64,000 nucleotides of DNA from Wolbachia endosymbiont (group A) of Pogonocherus hispidulus. GTDB taxonomy: Bacteria > Pseudomonadota > Alphaproteobacteria > Rickettsiales > Anaplasmataceae. Below are positions 54,826 through 63,831 of this stretch, piece by piece (the stretch's first letter is position 1; each line of letters begins with the position of its first letter). The notes beneath the pieces are model-generated. The model made no database searches. It was given only the letters and a program-made list of their open reading frames with translations, and had not been told where the DNA came from. The position numbers were made by a program, and so were the translations under genes. The stretch is from NCBI RefSeq assembly GCF_964028195.1, contig NZ_OZ034750.1:620001-684000 (forward strand). Direction: 5' to 3'.

Positions 54826-54922
54826 GGATGACCTCTTTGGACACTAATAATATGTTTTCTAAAATTTCTGATTTGAGACATTGCGGCATTTTTTTCCACA
54901 CTCTATTTGGTTTACATGGCAT
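54686..54922 (-). CDS. Small overlapping ORF of the serine-recombinase element
   Basis: A 78-aa ORF overlapping the end of the DUF5372-like ORF and the first 140 nt of the recombinase gene. The first 38 residues (NRVWKKMPQCLKSEILENIL) look like the short helical protein often found between these genes in related elements. The rest lies over the recombinase frame, so the true product may be shorter. A GGAG site lies 11 nt before the ATG. Confidence 0.45.
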   Translation of the reverse strand: MPCKPNRVWKKMPQCLKSEILENILLVSKEVIHEYIRANYSTTFNTRSDNLHKTINTSSSTEQSRKFGVTVCAETKSY

Positions 54923-55152
54923 AATTTATACTCCTTTGCTAAAGAAACAAATTCGTATAATGAATCCCATGTTAATTTACTTGTGAGAAAATCTTGCTTA
55001 CTGGCTAAGTTGGTAGCAAGAAACGGGATACGCAGAATTATGTTATTACGATGAATAACAAATACATTACTACTACAATGGGCTCTTGAACTGATAAAGG
55101 ATATAGGAAAAGTTCTGCCAAATAGCGGATGAGTTGGATCTGTAACTGTAAT
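54859..55152 (-). CDS. DUF5372-like protein with no usual start codon
   Basis: The minus-strand frame reads ITVTDPTHPLFGRTFPISFI, then HCSSNVFVIHRNNIILRIPF and LASKQDFLTSKLTWDSLYEF, a good match in character to DUF5372 proteins that accompany this type of recombinase. The frame is open only back to about 55203 and contains no ATG, GTG or TTG before the conserved start. An ATT at 55152 has AAAAAGAG just upstream and fits the family N-terminus. It may use that rare start or be decayed. Confidence 0.6.
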   Translation of the reverse strand: MTVTDPTHPLFGRTFPISFISSRAHCSSNVFVIHRNNIILRIPFLATNLASKQDFLTSKLTWDSLYEFVSLAKEYKLCHVNQIECGKKCRNVSNQKF

Positions 55153-55193
55153 CTCTTTTTGGTTGTTGAATGGGGTATTAAGGTGGTTGATCG

Positions 55194-55711
55194 TGCGATA
55201 TTATTATTGACGTCGCTTTTCTTATTAATGCCTTTCTTGTTACTTCTCTTATGTAAAAGGGTACCTTATCCACTGTACCAGTGAACACTTCTTCCCCCTT
55301 TAAACGGCACTTTTGATCAAAATATATTATTTTCATCTTTTCCTCCTCTGAATAACCAATACTCACCCTTAAATATTTTACGATGATTTCCAAGTTATCC
55401 ATTACAGGTCCTTTCTTTAACTCTTCTCTTGGTACCCTCTTTGAAGCTTCCTTTAGGCATAAAATTACTGCTACTGTAGAGTCAGTTATCCCTTCTATAG
55501 TTTTCAAATCATCTATTTCCTGGCCTAAAACTCCTCCTATTCCAAAACTATCTATTAGCTTTCTAGCAATAATGCGAGCTTCTTCCCTATCATGTACTGC
55601 ACTTAGAAACGTTTCTATTACTTCACGATCAAGTAGAGCTTTACCGTTGCTTTCTAATGCTCTGAACTCTATTTCTTCTCTACGATCTCTACTACTTTTC
55701 TTATTATTCAT
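55194..55711 (-). pseudogene. radC: radC, 5' fragment
   Basis: N-terminal part of RadC: HhH-like region (GIGGVLGQEIDDLKTIEGITDSTVAVILCLKEA), then the beginning of the JAB/MPN domain (EEEKMKIIYFDQKCRLKGEEV, RKALIRKATSIIISH). Reading through the insertion replaces NHPGG with D-Q-P-P-stop at 55178, so the metal-binding His-x-His is lost. RadC is a common WO phage gene of uncertain function; this copy is disrupted but reparable by excision. Confidence 0.88.
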
Positions 55712-55881
55712 AAAAATTACCCTTCACTAATAACAAAATGTTTTTATATATTTACTGCTGTTTTTTGTCAGCATTGGCATAAGGCCATAGCTTTTGAGTG
55801 AAGTCAAATCAATTTTTCAATCTTTTTTACTTATTTTTTTATCAAAAAGTAAAGATATTAATATATGCTGATTTTTTTTAT

Positions 55882-56802
55882 TTAAATTTGTTGAATTTCG
55901 TCTAAAGAGATGCCTACTGTTTTTAAAATAATATTGATAGAAATTCCTTCCTTAACTAAATTCTTTGCAATTCTCATCTTTTCTACTTTCTTCACTTTCT
56001 CTTTGTAAACTTGTATGCTTTCAAACAGAGATTTTATTAATACATGACGTAGTTCTTGGCTTTTAATCTTTTTATATTCTTCTATTAACCTTGATAGCTC
56101 TGCTTCACTATTCTCATTTTCTCTTGTTTCTGGAAGCAGATCTGTAATATTAATTAATAGTACCTTTGCTATTTCATCTAACATTTCAAGTGAAACAGCA
56201 GCTCTCCCTTGTTCATACTCATATATTCCTTGATTTGTTATGCCAACTTTATTCGCTAAATCTTTTTGTGTATATCCTCGTATCAATCTCCACTCTTTTA
56301 TCCTTTGCCCTACTTTGTATGGAATAGAAATTTTTTTCTCATCATTATCATATTCATCAATAGATAAACCGGTCGTTTGAGAGATAACATGAGCAGAAAC
56401 TCCTTCCTTAACTAAACCCTTTGCCACCTCTACTTTTACTGCCTTTCCACTTTCTTCCTCACTAATACGGATGAATTTAGTTAATAAATAAAACGTTTCA
56501 CGTAATTCTTGATCCTTAATCTCTTTATGTCTTCTTACTAGATTTAGTACCTCCTCTCCCTCATACCCTTTCTCATTTGATACTTCTTGTCCGCAAGCTA
56601 GATCTCTAGCAGTTGTTGATAATGCTTCTGCTAATTCATATAACTTCTTAATTGAAATTCTGCGTGTTCCTTTTTCATATTGCAGTATTACCTGATATGT
56701 TGTTCCGATTTTTTTTGCTAATTCTTTTTGAGTATATTTTCTTTTTAACCTCCAGCTTTTCACTTTTTCTGCTATCTGATACCTTATAGAGATATTTGCC
56801 AT
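55882..56802 (-). CDS. Paired-HTH (XRE-type) transcriptional regulator 3
   Basis: A protein of about 306 aa, third paralogue of the pair at 49.4-51.2 kb. HTHs are at about 5-60 (IAEKVKSWRLKRKYTQKELAKKIGTTYQVILQYEKG) and 165-220 (VGQRIKEWRLIRGYTQKDLANKVGITNQGIYEYEQG). I chose the ATG at 56802 (MANISIRYQI), which matches the paralogues' N-termini; the frame opens at 56829. Divergent from the Rpn gene. The three copies bracket the radC block. Confidence 0.87.
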   Translation of the reverse strand: MANISIRYQIAEKVKSWRLKRKYTQKELAKKIGTTYQVILQYEKGTRRISIKKLYELAEALSTTARDLACGQEVSNEKGYEGEEVLNLVRRHKEIKDQELRETFYLLTKFIRISEEESGKAVKVEVAKGLVKEGVSAHVISQTTGLSIDEYDNDEKKISIPYKVGQRIKEWRLIRGYTQKDLANKVGITNQGIYEYEQGRAAVSLEMLDEIAKVLLINITDLLPETRENENSEAELSRLIEEYKKIKSQELRHVLIKSLFESIQVYKEKVKKVEKMRIAKNLVKEGISINIILKTVGISLDEIQQI

Positions 56803-56875
56803 AAATATTATACAGGTTAATACTACCAAATAAAGATATACAAAAGGGATGCTTCTTTCTATGTTTGAATTTTAG

Positions 56876-56904
56876 TTGAATATTTCTTCACAATTGTGTA
56901 TAAT
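56876..56904 (+). promoter_or_regulatory. Candidate sigma-70 promoter of the Rpn-type gene
   Basis: TTGAAT (56876-56881) and TATAAT (56899-56904) with 17-nt spacing, 27 nt before the ATG at 56932. It lies in the divergent gap between regulator 3 and the Rpn gene. Confidence 0.6.
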
Positions 56905-56931
56905 TATTAGTGCTTTCTAGGTTAATTCGTC

Positions 56932-57481
56932 ATGGCTTTTTCTAAATTTCTTGATCCAAAAAACGACCTTAGTTTTAAAAAAATATTTGGCTCTGAAAAG
57001 AATAAAAATATCTTAATTCACTTCCTCAACGATATCTTAGGCTTTTCTACTTCTGATCAAATAATAGAAATTGAATTCCTTAGTACTATCATGGATCCTG
57101 AAATTGCCTCTGACAAACAAAGTATTGTTGATGTTCTTTGCAAAGACTCCATTGGTAATAGATTTGTCATCGAAATGCAGCTCGCTCGTGATAAAGGCTT
57201 TGAAAAACGTGCTCAACTTTATGCTGCTAAGGCTTACTCAAGACAACTAGATAAATCTGGTAATTACATTGATCTTCAGAAAGTCTTCTTTATTGCTATT
57301 TCCAATTGTAACCTTCTTCCTGAAGAAGTTGACTATATTTCTACTCATAATATACGCGATATCAAAACCAATGGGCATTACTTGAAAGATCTACAATTTG
57401 TCTTTATTGAGTTGCCTAAATTTACAAAAAATAGAGTAGAGCAGTTAGAGAATACTACAGAGAGATGGTGTTTCTTTTTTA
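56932..57481 (+). pseudogene. Rpn/PDDEXK-type nuclease gene, 5' part truncated by intron
   Basis: Encodes the first 183 residues of an Rpn-family (recombination-promoting nuclease, often called PD-(D/E)XK transposase) protein: FLDPKNDLSFKKIFGSEKNK, LNDILGFSTSDQIIEIEFLS, SIVDVLCKDSIGNRFVIEMQ (catalytic D and E-x-Q) and QLENTTERWCFFF. The group II intron starts at 57482. Sequence beyond the intron's 3' end does not continue an Rpn protein, so even splicing would not restore the gene in this arrangement. Confidence 0.82.
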
Positions 57482-57983
57482 GTGCGACCCTGAAAGTCGT
57501 GGTTTTGTGGTGGTTAAATTCCACTTTCCCTAGACATCGGGGATAATGTATATCTCACATTTTAAAGGGTGGCAACCTTTGGGATGCAAGCATGAGATAA
57601 AAGCAGGTAACACTAAACCTCATCCTGCAAACAGAGTTAGATATGATTACGAGAGGAACCTATGTTTGAATTGTCGTCAAAGCATAGTATGCGAAAAGAG
57701 GTTGAACTACGCATAGACCAAAATGGTACGAAGCAAAAGGGGAACTAAAGATTGAAGACTTTAGTTATTGATGTTCCCAGCTTCCGGCAAATAGTAGGAA
57801 TCTAAGTTTAACGTGAAACGAAGCCATGGAACGGAGTAACCACATAAAAGCTCTTATATTCATAAAAATATAAGTAGGTAGCCAACCACAAGCTGCTATG
57901 TGGAAGGACTGTTTAAGAAGCTAATGCCCAAAGTAATATCTGGGATACGCAGACGTAAACACTTTAATTTGGAAGGTAAAGTG

Positions 57984-58860
57984 GTGAATAGTAGTGAATA
58001 TGTTATGGACCAGCAAAAAGCTAGGTATGAATGGAATGGAATTCCTTGGCGAAAGCTGAAGAAATCTTCATTTAAGCTACAAAAACGAATTTACCAAGCT
58101 TCTAAATGTAATGATATCAGAAAGATGCATAATCTTCAGAGATTATTACTCAAATCAACAAGTGCAAAAACACTCGCTGTTAGGAAAGTAACACAGGACA
58201 ATAGGGGGAAGAAGACTGCAGGTATTGATGGAAAGGCTAATCTTAATCAAAAAGAAAGATTACAACTATCATATTCTTTAGATATAAAAGAAAAAGCAAA
58301 GCCATCAAGACGCGTCTGGATCCCAAAACCTGGTAAGCCATCGGAGCATCGCCCGCTTGGTATACCTACTATATCGTGTCGAGCAAAACAAACACTTGTA
58401 AAAATGGCTTTAGAACCAGAATGGGAGGCAAAACTTGAGCCAAACACTTATGGTTTTAGACCTGGTAGATCATGTCATGATGCAATTGAAGCCATATTTG
58501 ATGTGCTAAAACAGAAAACAGCATATGTATTAGATGCTGATATTTCTGGATGTTTTGACAATATTAACCATAATAAACTGCTTGAAAAGCTCAATACCAC
58601 ACCAACGTTAAAGAAAATCATAAGAGGATGGTTAAGGGCAGGCGTTATGGAAGATGGAAAGTTTCAATCCACAAAACGTGGTACAATTCAAGGAGGGACG
58701 ATCTCACCGTTGCTAGCTTGTGTTGCATTACACGGATTAGAGCAACATATCAAAAAAGCATTAACAAACGAACTCTTTCAATGCATGAAAAGAAAATATG
58801 GTAGGATATCGCATAAAAATGCGCAAAAGTCTATTAGTGTAATTTTCTACTGTGATGATT
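57984..58860 (+). CDS. Outer intron 3 RT/maturase, 5' part
   Basis: An RT N-terminal half related to that of outer intron 2 over the same 877 nt. The start is GTG at 57984 (V/M-NSSEYVMDQQ), aligned with the ATG of the relative; the frame is open from 57900. Motifs are KKTAGIDGKANL, PLGIPTISCRAKQTLVKM, YGFRPGRSCHDAI, LDADISGCFDNINH and GTIQGGTISPLLAC. The catalytic motif is YCDD instead of YADD, an unusual variant. The inner intron follows directly. Confidence 0.78.
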
Positions 58861-60708
58861 GTGCGCCGTAGAAACACGGAAAGTGTTGAAGCTGTGCAGT
58901 AGATGAGGGAGGGCCCCTCGGAGCCGGTTTGCAAGAGCAGGCTTCAAACAGCCATAAGCTGCTTTGGTAAAGAGCTAAGGTAGTGAGCGTTATGGAAAAG
59001 GCACAATTATGTGTCATGTATGAAATAGAGAGACGAACGCAAGTGAACCACTGATGAAGTGTCGAAAGCGTAGAGACGACGTCAAAACCAGGGGGTAGTC
59101 GTTAACCTGGGATGAATCTACAGGGAGCTTGTTTACTGGGTAGGTGGCGTCCGGCATAAAAGTGGCGTGAATCTATTTTAGGCTATTGCATGGAACTACG
59201 GGAACCTGTCGTTTCGATGAAAAGGGAGAAGTCCAAAGAGCTGATCTCTGAGGATGAGAGTACCGATGCGAAAAACAGGGGCGGATTAGCTCGTAGTAGC
59301 GAAGAAGTTTCTGTAATGGAAATGGAGTGAAGGGGCTAAGTTATTTAGTTTTAATTATTTATCAACCGAAAGGGAGGAGTTAATGAATGAAACAAAGTCT
59401 TTTGATATACCAAAGCAACTTATTTGGAGAGCTTATAAACAAGTATCGAAAAATAAAGGTGCAGCAGGTGTAGATGAGGTCTCGATAACAAAGTTTGAAG
59501 AAAATCTAAAGGATAATCTATACAAATTATGGAATCGGATGTCATCCGGAAGTTATTTTCCAGAGCCGGTAAAAGCTGTTGCGATACCAAAAGATACAGG
59601 AGGGCAAAGAATTTTATGTGTGCCTTCAGTATTCGACAGGATAGCGCAAACAGCAGCTACAATGTATCTTGAGCCGTTAGTAGAACCGAAATTTCACGAA
59701 GATTCATATGGTTATAGACCAAATAAGTCTGCGCTGGATGCGGTATACACAGCACGGAAGAGATGTTGGAAAAATGATTGGACGGTAGATCTTGATATAT
59801 CTGGATTTTTCGACAATCTGGACCACGATTTAGCACTGCAGGCTATCAAGAAACACACAGACTGCAAATGGGTCATACTGTATGTTGAGAGGTGGATGAA
59901 AGCCCCCATTCAGCAAGCAGATGGCAGTAGGGTAACAAGGGATAAAGGAGTTCCGCAAGGAGGTTCAATAAGCCCAATCATTTCAAGCATATTTATGCAC
60001 CATGCGTTTGATATGTGGATGAAACAAAATTATCCAACAGTACCATTTGAAAGATATGTAGATGATGCGATAGTGCACTGCAGAACTAAAAGACAGGCAG
60101 GATTTATGAAAGTAATGATTGAAGAAAGATTGGCTAAGTGTAAATTGAAGTTACATCCTGAAAAGACACAGATTGTGTACAGTAAGGATGATGATAGAAA
60201 AGAACAATTTCCTAAACAAAGCTTTGATTTTCTAGGTTATACTTTTAGACCTAGAGTAGCAAAGAATAAGATGAGGAATTATTTCATCTCATTTCTACCT
60301 GCAATTAGTAACAAAGCCAAGAAGAAGATCAAGAAAACCATAAAGTCATGGAGAATACATCGGATTACATGGACCACACTAGAGGAAATATCGAAGAAAA
60401 TAGATCCAATAGTCAGAGGCTGGTTTCAGTACTATGGCAGGTTTTATAAATCAGAGATGTATCCATCTCTCAGAAATATAGAGAGATACCTCATAAGATG
60501 GGTCAGGACAAAATATAAGAAACTTCGTGATCACGGAAGACTAGCAAAGCAATTTCTAGGAAAAGTGAGAAAGAGGTCTCCAAGTATTTTCTATCATTGG
60601 ACACTTGGGTTAGGATCAAAAGGCTAAATAATGGGAGCTGTATAAGCCGAGAGGTTTCCGTGCAGTTCTGCGAGAGACTGGTGGGGAAGTTCCGCCGGTC
60701 TACTCTCC
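58861..60708 (+). mobile_element. Inner group II intron, copy 3
   Basis: Third copy of the 1848-nt intron, starting GTGCGCCGTAG after TGTGATGATT and ending CTACTCTCC before TTGTTATCAT. It restores C-D-D-F-V-I-I on removal. It marks the start of the long exact repeat with 26319 onward (offset 32542). Confidence 0.88.
59383..60627 (+). CDS. ltrA-like: Group II intron reverse transcriptase/maturase (inner intron, copy 3)
   Basis: A 414-aa RT-maturase with the same sequence as the copies at 17662-18906 and 26841-28085. All motifs are intact, including RYVDDAIVHC. Identity of three copies suggests recent spread or ongoing gene conversion. Confidence 0.93.
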   Translation: MNETKSFDIPKQLIWRAYKQVSKNKGAAGVDEVSITKFEENLKDNLYKLWNRMSSGSYFPEPVKAVAIPKDTGGQRILCVPSVFDRIAQTAATMYLEPLVEPKFHEDSYGYRPNKSALDAVYTARKRCWKNDWTVDLDISGFFDNLDHDLALQAIKKHTDCKWVILYVERWMKAPIQQADGSRVTRDKGVPQGGSISPIISSIFMHHAFDMWMKQNYPTVPFERYVDDAIVHCRTKRQAGFMKVMIEERLAKCKLKLHPEKTQIVYSKDDDRKEQFPKQSFDFLGYTFRPRVAKNKMRNYFISFLPAISNKAKKKIKKTIKSWRIHRITWTTLEEISKKIDPIVRGWFQYYGRFYKSEMYPSLRNIERYLIRWVRTKYKKLRDHGRLAKQFLGKVRKRSPSIFYHWTLGLGSKG

Positions 60709-61541
60709 TTGTTATCATACATGAGAGTGAAGAGATTATTCTGAAGGCTAAGGAGCTAGTCGAAAGTTGGTTAAAAACTATCGGGTTAGAGCTAAAACCT
60801 TCAAAAACAAAGATCTCTCACACTCTCAAGTTTTCCAATGGACAGAAACCAGGCTTCGATTTTCTTGGTTTCACAATACGACAATATCCAGTGAAAAGTA
60901 AGAAAGGTTACAAGTTATTGATTAAACCAAGTCGTAGTTCTGTTAAACAGCATACGCTGGTTATTAAACATGAGTTAAGGGAAATGCGAGGCGAATCGCA
61001 AGAAGCTGTAATAAATAACCTCAATCCAATTGTTAGAGGATGGTGTCAGTACTACACTTCGGCAGTCTCAAGCAAAATCTTTAACTCAATGGATATGATT
61101 ATGCACACCCAACTTTGGAGGTGGGCAAAATATAGACACCCAAACAAAGGAGGATGCTGGATTAAGAGAAAATACTTTAAAAGGTATGGTAACGAAAATT
61201 GGAGATTTATGACAGGTAACGGAATACGTATTACAAAACATGGAGAATATGCCAGTAGATGGCATATCAAAGTGAGAGGAACCAAATCTCCTTATGATGG
61301 AGACTGGCCATACTGGGGAAGTCGTTTGAGCACAATTCCAGGAAAATCGCCACAAGTAATAAAACTATTGAAGATACAACAAGGTAAATGTAATTATTGT
61401 CATCTTTGGTTTAGATTTGATGACTTAGCACATGTGCATCATCAGGACCGCAATAGACTCAATAATAACATCAAAAACTTATCCTTGTTACATAAGCATT
61501 GTCATGACCAATTACACGGAAGTCTGCGTGACAAGCACTGA
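60709..61541 (+). CDS. Outer intron 3 RT/maturase, 3' part with HNH domain
   Basis: Same sequence as 28167-28999: thumb, maturase domain and HNH endonuclease (KCNYCHLWF, HVHHQDRNR, HKHCHDQLHG). It joins in frame to the diverged 5' half at 57984-58860 to give 569 aa. This chimeric RT pairs halves that may not have evolved together. Confidence 0.8.
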
Positions 61542-61812
61542 ATTACAGAGAAGCCGGATAACGGGAAACTGTTAAGTCCGGTTTTGAAGCCGAGGGGGGA
61601 AAGGCGACTTTCTCTCCTTAGGTAACAATAACTGTTTACTGGGATTTTAAAGAGGTTACATGGGTTTTTGATAAAGATGCTATTCCCCCCCTATCCAAAT
61701 CACTAATAACGCTATAACAATCCTCTAAAACGCTTTAAAGAACAGTGTTGCAGTAGAATCGGCTAAAATTAGCAGAGAATGTTTTGATTCCTTTCTTCTC
61801 ACAGTGAAAACC

Positions 61813-62664
61813 TCAATCTTTAATCTTCTTGAGAAAATTATCCGAAGAAACAACTTTTACACCTCGCGCTTTCTCAAATGCCTCTCTTGCTACACTAGCA
61901 TTTTTACCACCATCTTTTGCCGCCTCTAAATTCTCATAATAACCCTGTGCATCTTTGATTTTTACTTCATCAATAGTTGCTTGTTCGCCAAGCATGTTGA
62001 AAATTAGCTCAATTGGTGTCATATGGTCCCTTAATGGTTGCTTCTTTAGACCCTTGAGATCTTTATGTTCTTTAGTCCTGATACCAAAAGTTGCCTGAGA
62101 GATCACATCTGTCAATATTGCATATTCCTTGCCTTCAAGATGCTTATTATTATGGTCGGATATTTTTCTGTTATCCCATTCTTTTGTGAGTTGATTTCTT
62201 ACAGATATGGATTGCATTCTCCTCTGTATCCACTCTTTAGAGTATCCTTTTGCAACATAATCAGCATAGGCTCGTTTAAATGCCAGCTCTGGATTTTCAT
62301 ATTCTTGTAATCTTTCATACCCGACTTTTGCAAGCCAACGTTTAAACTGCTCAACCTTTTTGGAAGGAACAGACTGTAAGATACGCAATAACCCCTCAAC
62401 ATTTGTACAATTAGCATTCTGTTTACCACCTTTTGTTTTAATTTCAAGGGGGGTGACAAATTGTCCCCATCCTTCAGAAAGCCCTATATCTCTGCTTTTC
62501 ATCTTTTTTAGGTAATCAGATGGGTTCTTACTACCTGTGAAAGAAGCTATTACCTCTGTTATTACATACCACCACTCTCCATTGTGTAATACTCTAGTTA
62601 CATTGTTATTATCAAATGCAGTAGTCTCAATATCTCCTTCTTTTAAAGTTAAAGTGTCAATCAT
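61813..62664 (-). CDS. BRO-N / DinD-like protein, second copy
   Basis: A 283-aa protein identical to that at 29271-30122, inside the long exact repeat. It has the same Bro-N domain and DinD-like C-terminus. The upstream GTCTCC/GGAGAC element is also duplicated (about 62740-62769). Confidence 0.8.
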   Translation of the reverse strand: MIDTLTLKEGDIETTAFDNNNVTRVLHNGEWWYVITEVIASFTGSKNPSDYLKKMKSRDIGLSEGWGQFVTPLEIKTKGGKQNANCTNVEGLLRILQSVPSKKVEQFKRWLAKVGYERLQEYENPELAFKRAYADYVAKGYSKEWIQRRMQSISVRNQLTKEWDNRKISDHNNKHLEGKEYAILTDVISQATFGIRTKEHKDLKGLKKQPLRDHMTPIELIFNMLGEQATIDEVKIKDAQGYYENLEAAKDGGKNASVAREAFEKARGVKVVSSDNFLKKIKD

Positions 62665-63831
62665 ATTGAAAATAAGTTTATTCTAAAAACCAAATATAAA
62701 CTAAGTTGCTTTTTATTACTAATAAATAGTGGAAATTTTGTCTCCGTTATGTATGATAAAATTGGAGACGTAAATTTTGATCTTTATCTCCATTTTAAGC
62801 GGCAATCAAGTTTTACGAGCTTCTGTTTCTTCTTCTATGGCAGTAACTTTTTTCCTTGAGCTACCTCTACAATTTGCTGATTTCATTACTGAGAGTTTTG
62901 CAATTAATTGCTCAGGGGTTTTAAACAAAAGCTGTTTTACTGACATACTTTGCTATACCGAAATTATGAAAACTGTTCACTTTTTTGAAAAAATATTTTA
63001 CAATGAATAAAAAATGTGATAAACTAAAGCGAGGTTTTTTTTATAACAAGTAAAAGTTTAAAGTAAAAAATAATTTAGAAATGCCTCGTAATCGAGTTTT
63101 AAGCTACCCTACATGAGTAACTTAGGTCTTGGTGGTATAATTCTACCCTGAAGTCGTAGAATCGTTTTAAAACCGCATTAAAGGTTATTTGTTGTATTTA
63201 TGAATATTTTAAGACTTTTTCTTGTGGCATTTCCGGGTCCTTTAACTTCTTTTTTTCACTCCCTTGGCATTACTTTAATTCTAGTTGACCTTACTAATTC
63301 ATTATATATTTTCATATTGTTTATTATTATTTCCTATATTATTAATATATATATGTATAGTATTATTTACATATTATAATAATATATAAGATTTTCGGAA
63401 AATGGAAAGCTAGCTACTGTAGCGGATTTTAGGGCGATCTGATTCATTAAGTCTTTTGGAAGTGGAAAAATAACGTCTTATAGATATTGAATGGATAAAA
63501 ATACAGAATTTCAATAGTTTAGGTGTATTGTATTTTTGTTGCCTTATTTTGAAATTTTGCCGGAAATCACGGAAACTATAAAACCCAGATCGGCTTAAAG
63601 TTTACTTCTTAAATGCTTTTTGGTAGCTCTCTATGACCCCTTTTAAAACGCAATTATGGACCATCTTTATCGAATCACTTTATATTTTTATTATAGGTTG
63701 TAGTAAGAGGGAAACGAACAGAGATATTGTATACAACTTTCTTCTATGTATCAATTGACTGGCTCTGCGTCTAAAAATTTGTCACTTAAAGCAGAAGGTG
63801 CTATATATGCAGTACATGGCTAAGGAAGTAT
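62665..63831. repeat. Second copy of the 30123-31289 intergenic region
   Basis: Same sequence as 30123-31289, including the hairpin element and the RhuM-flanking repeat core (63078-63176). No gene is supported. Confidence 0.6.

Larger units (their letters stand above)
52742..55193 (-). mobile_element. Serine-recombinase mobile element inserted in radC
   Basis: About 2.45 kb flanked by a 6-nt direct match ATCGCA (minus strand; plus-strand TGCGAT at 52742-52747 and 55194-55199). Excision between the two copies exactly repairs radC. The element carries three leftward ORFs: a DUF5372-like protein, a small overlapping ORF and a large serine recombinase. No terminal inverted repeats were seen, as expected for serine-recombinase transposition. 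Confidence 0.8.
57482..61626 (+). mobile_element. Outer group II intron 3 (recombinant, host of a nested intron)
   Basis: The 5' end is GTGCGACCCTG within the Rpn gene. The 5' RNA domains and RT N-terminal half (to 58860) are related to but clearly diverged from outer intron 2. From 58861 on it is identical to outer intron 2 from 26319, including domain V/VI and the downstream exon. It therefore looks like a hybrid formed through the shared inner intron. Confidence 0.75.

Noticed and set aside
41019-57000. Presence of cifA/cifB (cytoplasmic incompatibility) genes
   Set aside because: The neighbourhood (paired-HTH regulators, radC, ankyrin-like gene) is where such genes may occur in WO phages, but no ORF matches a CifA or CifB sequence.
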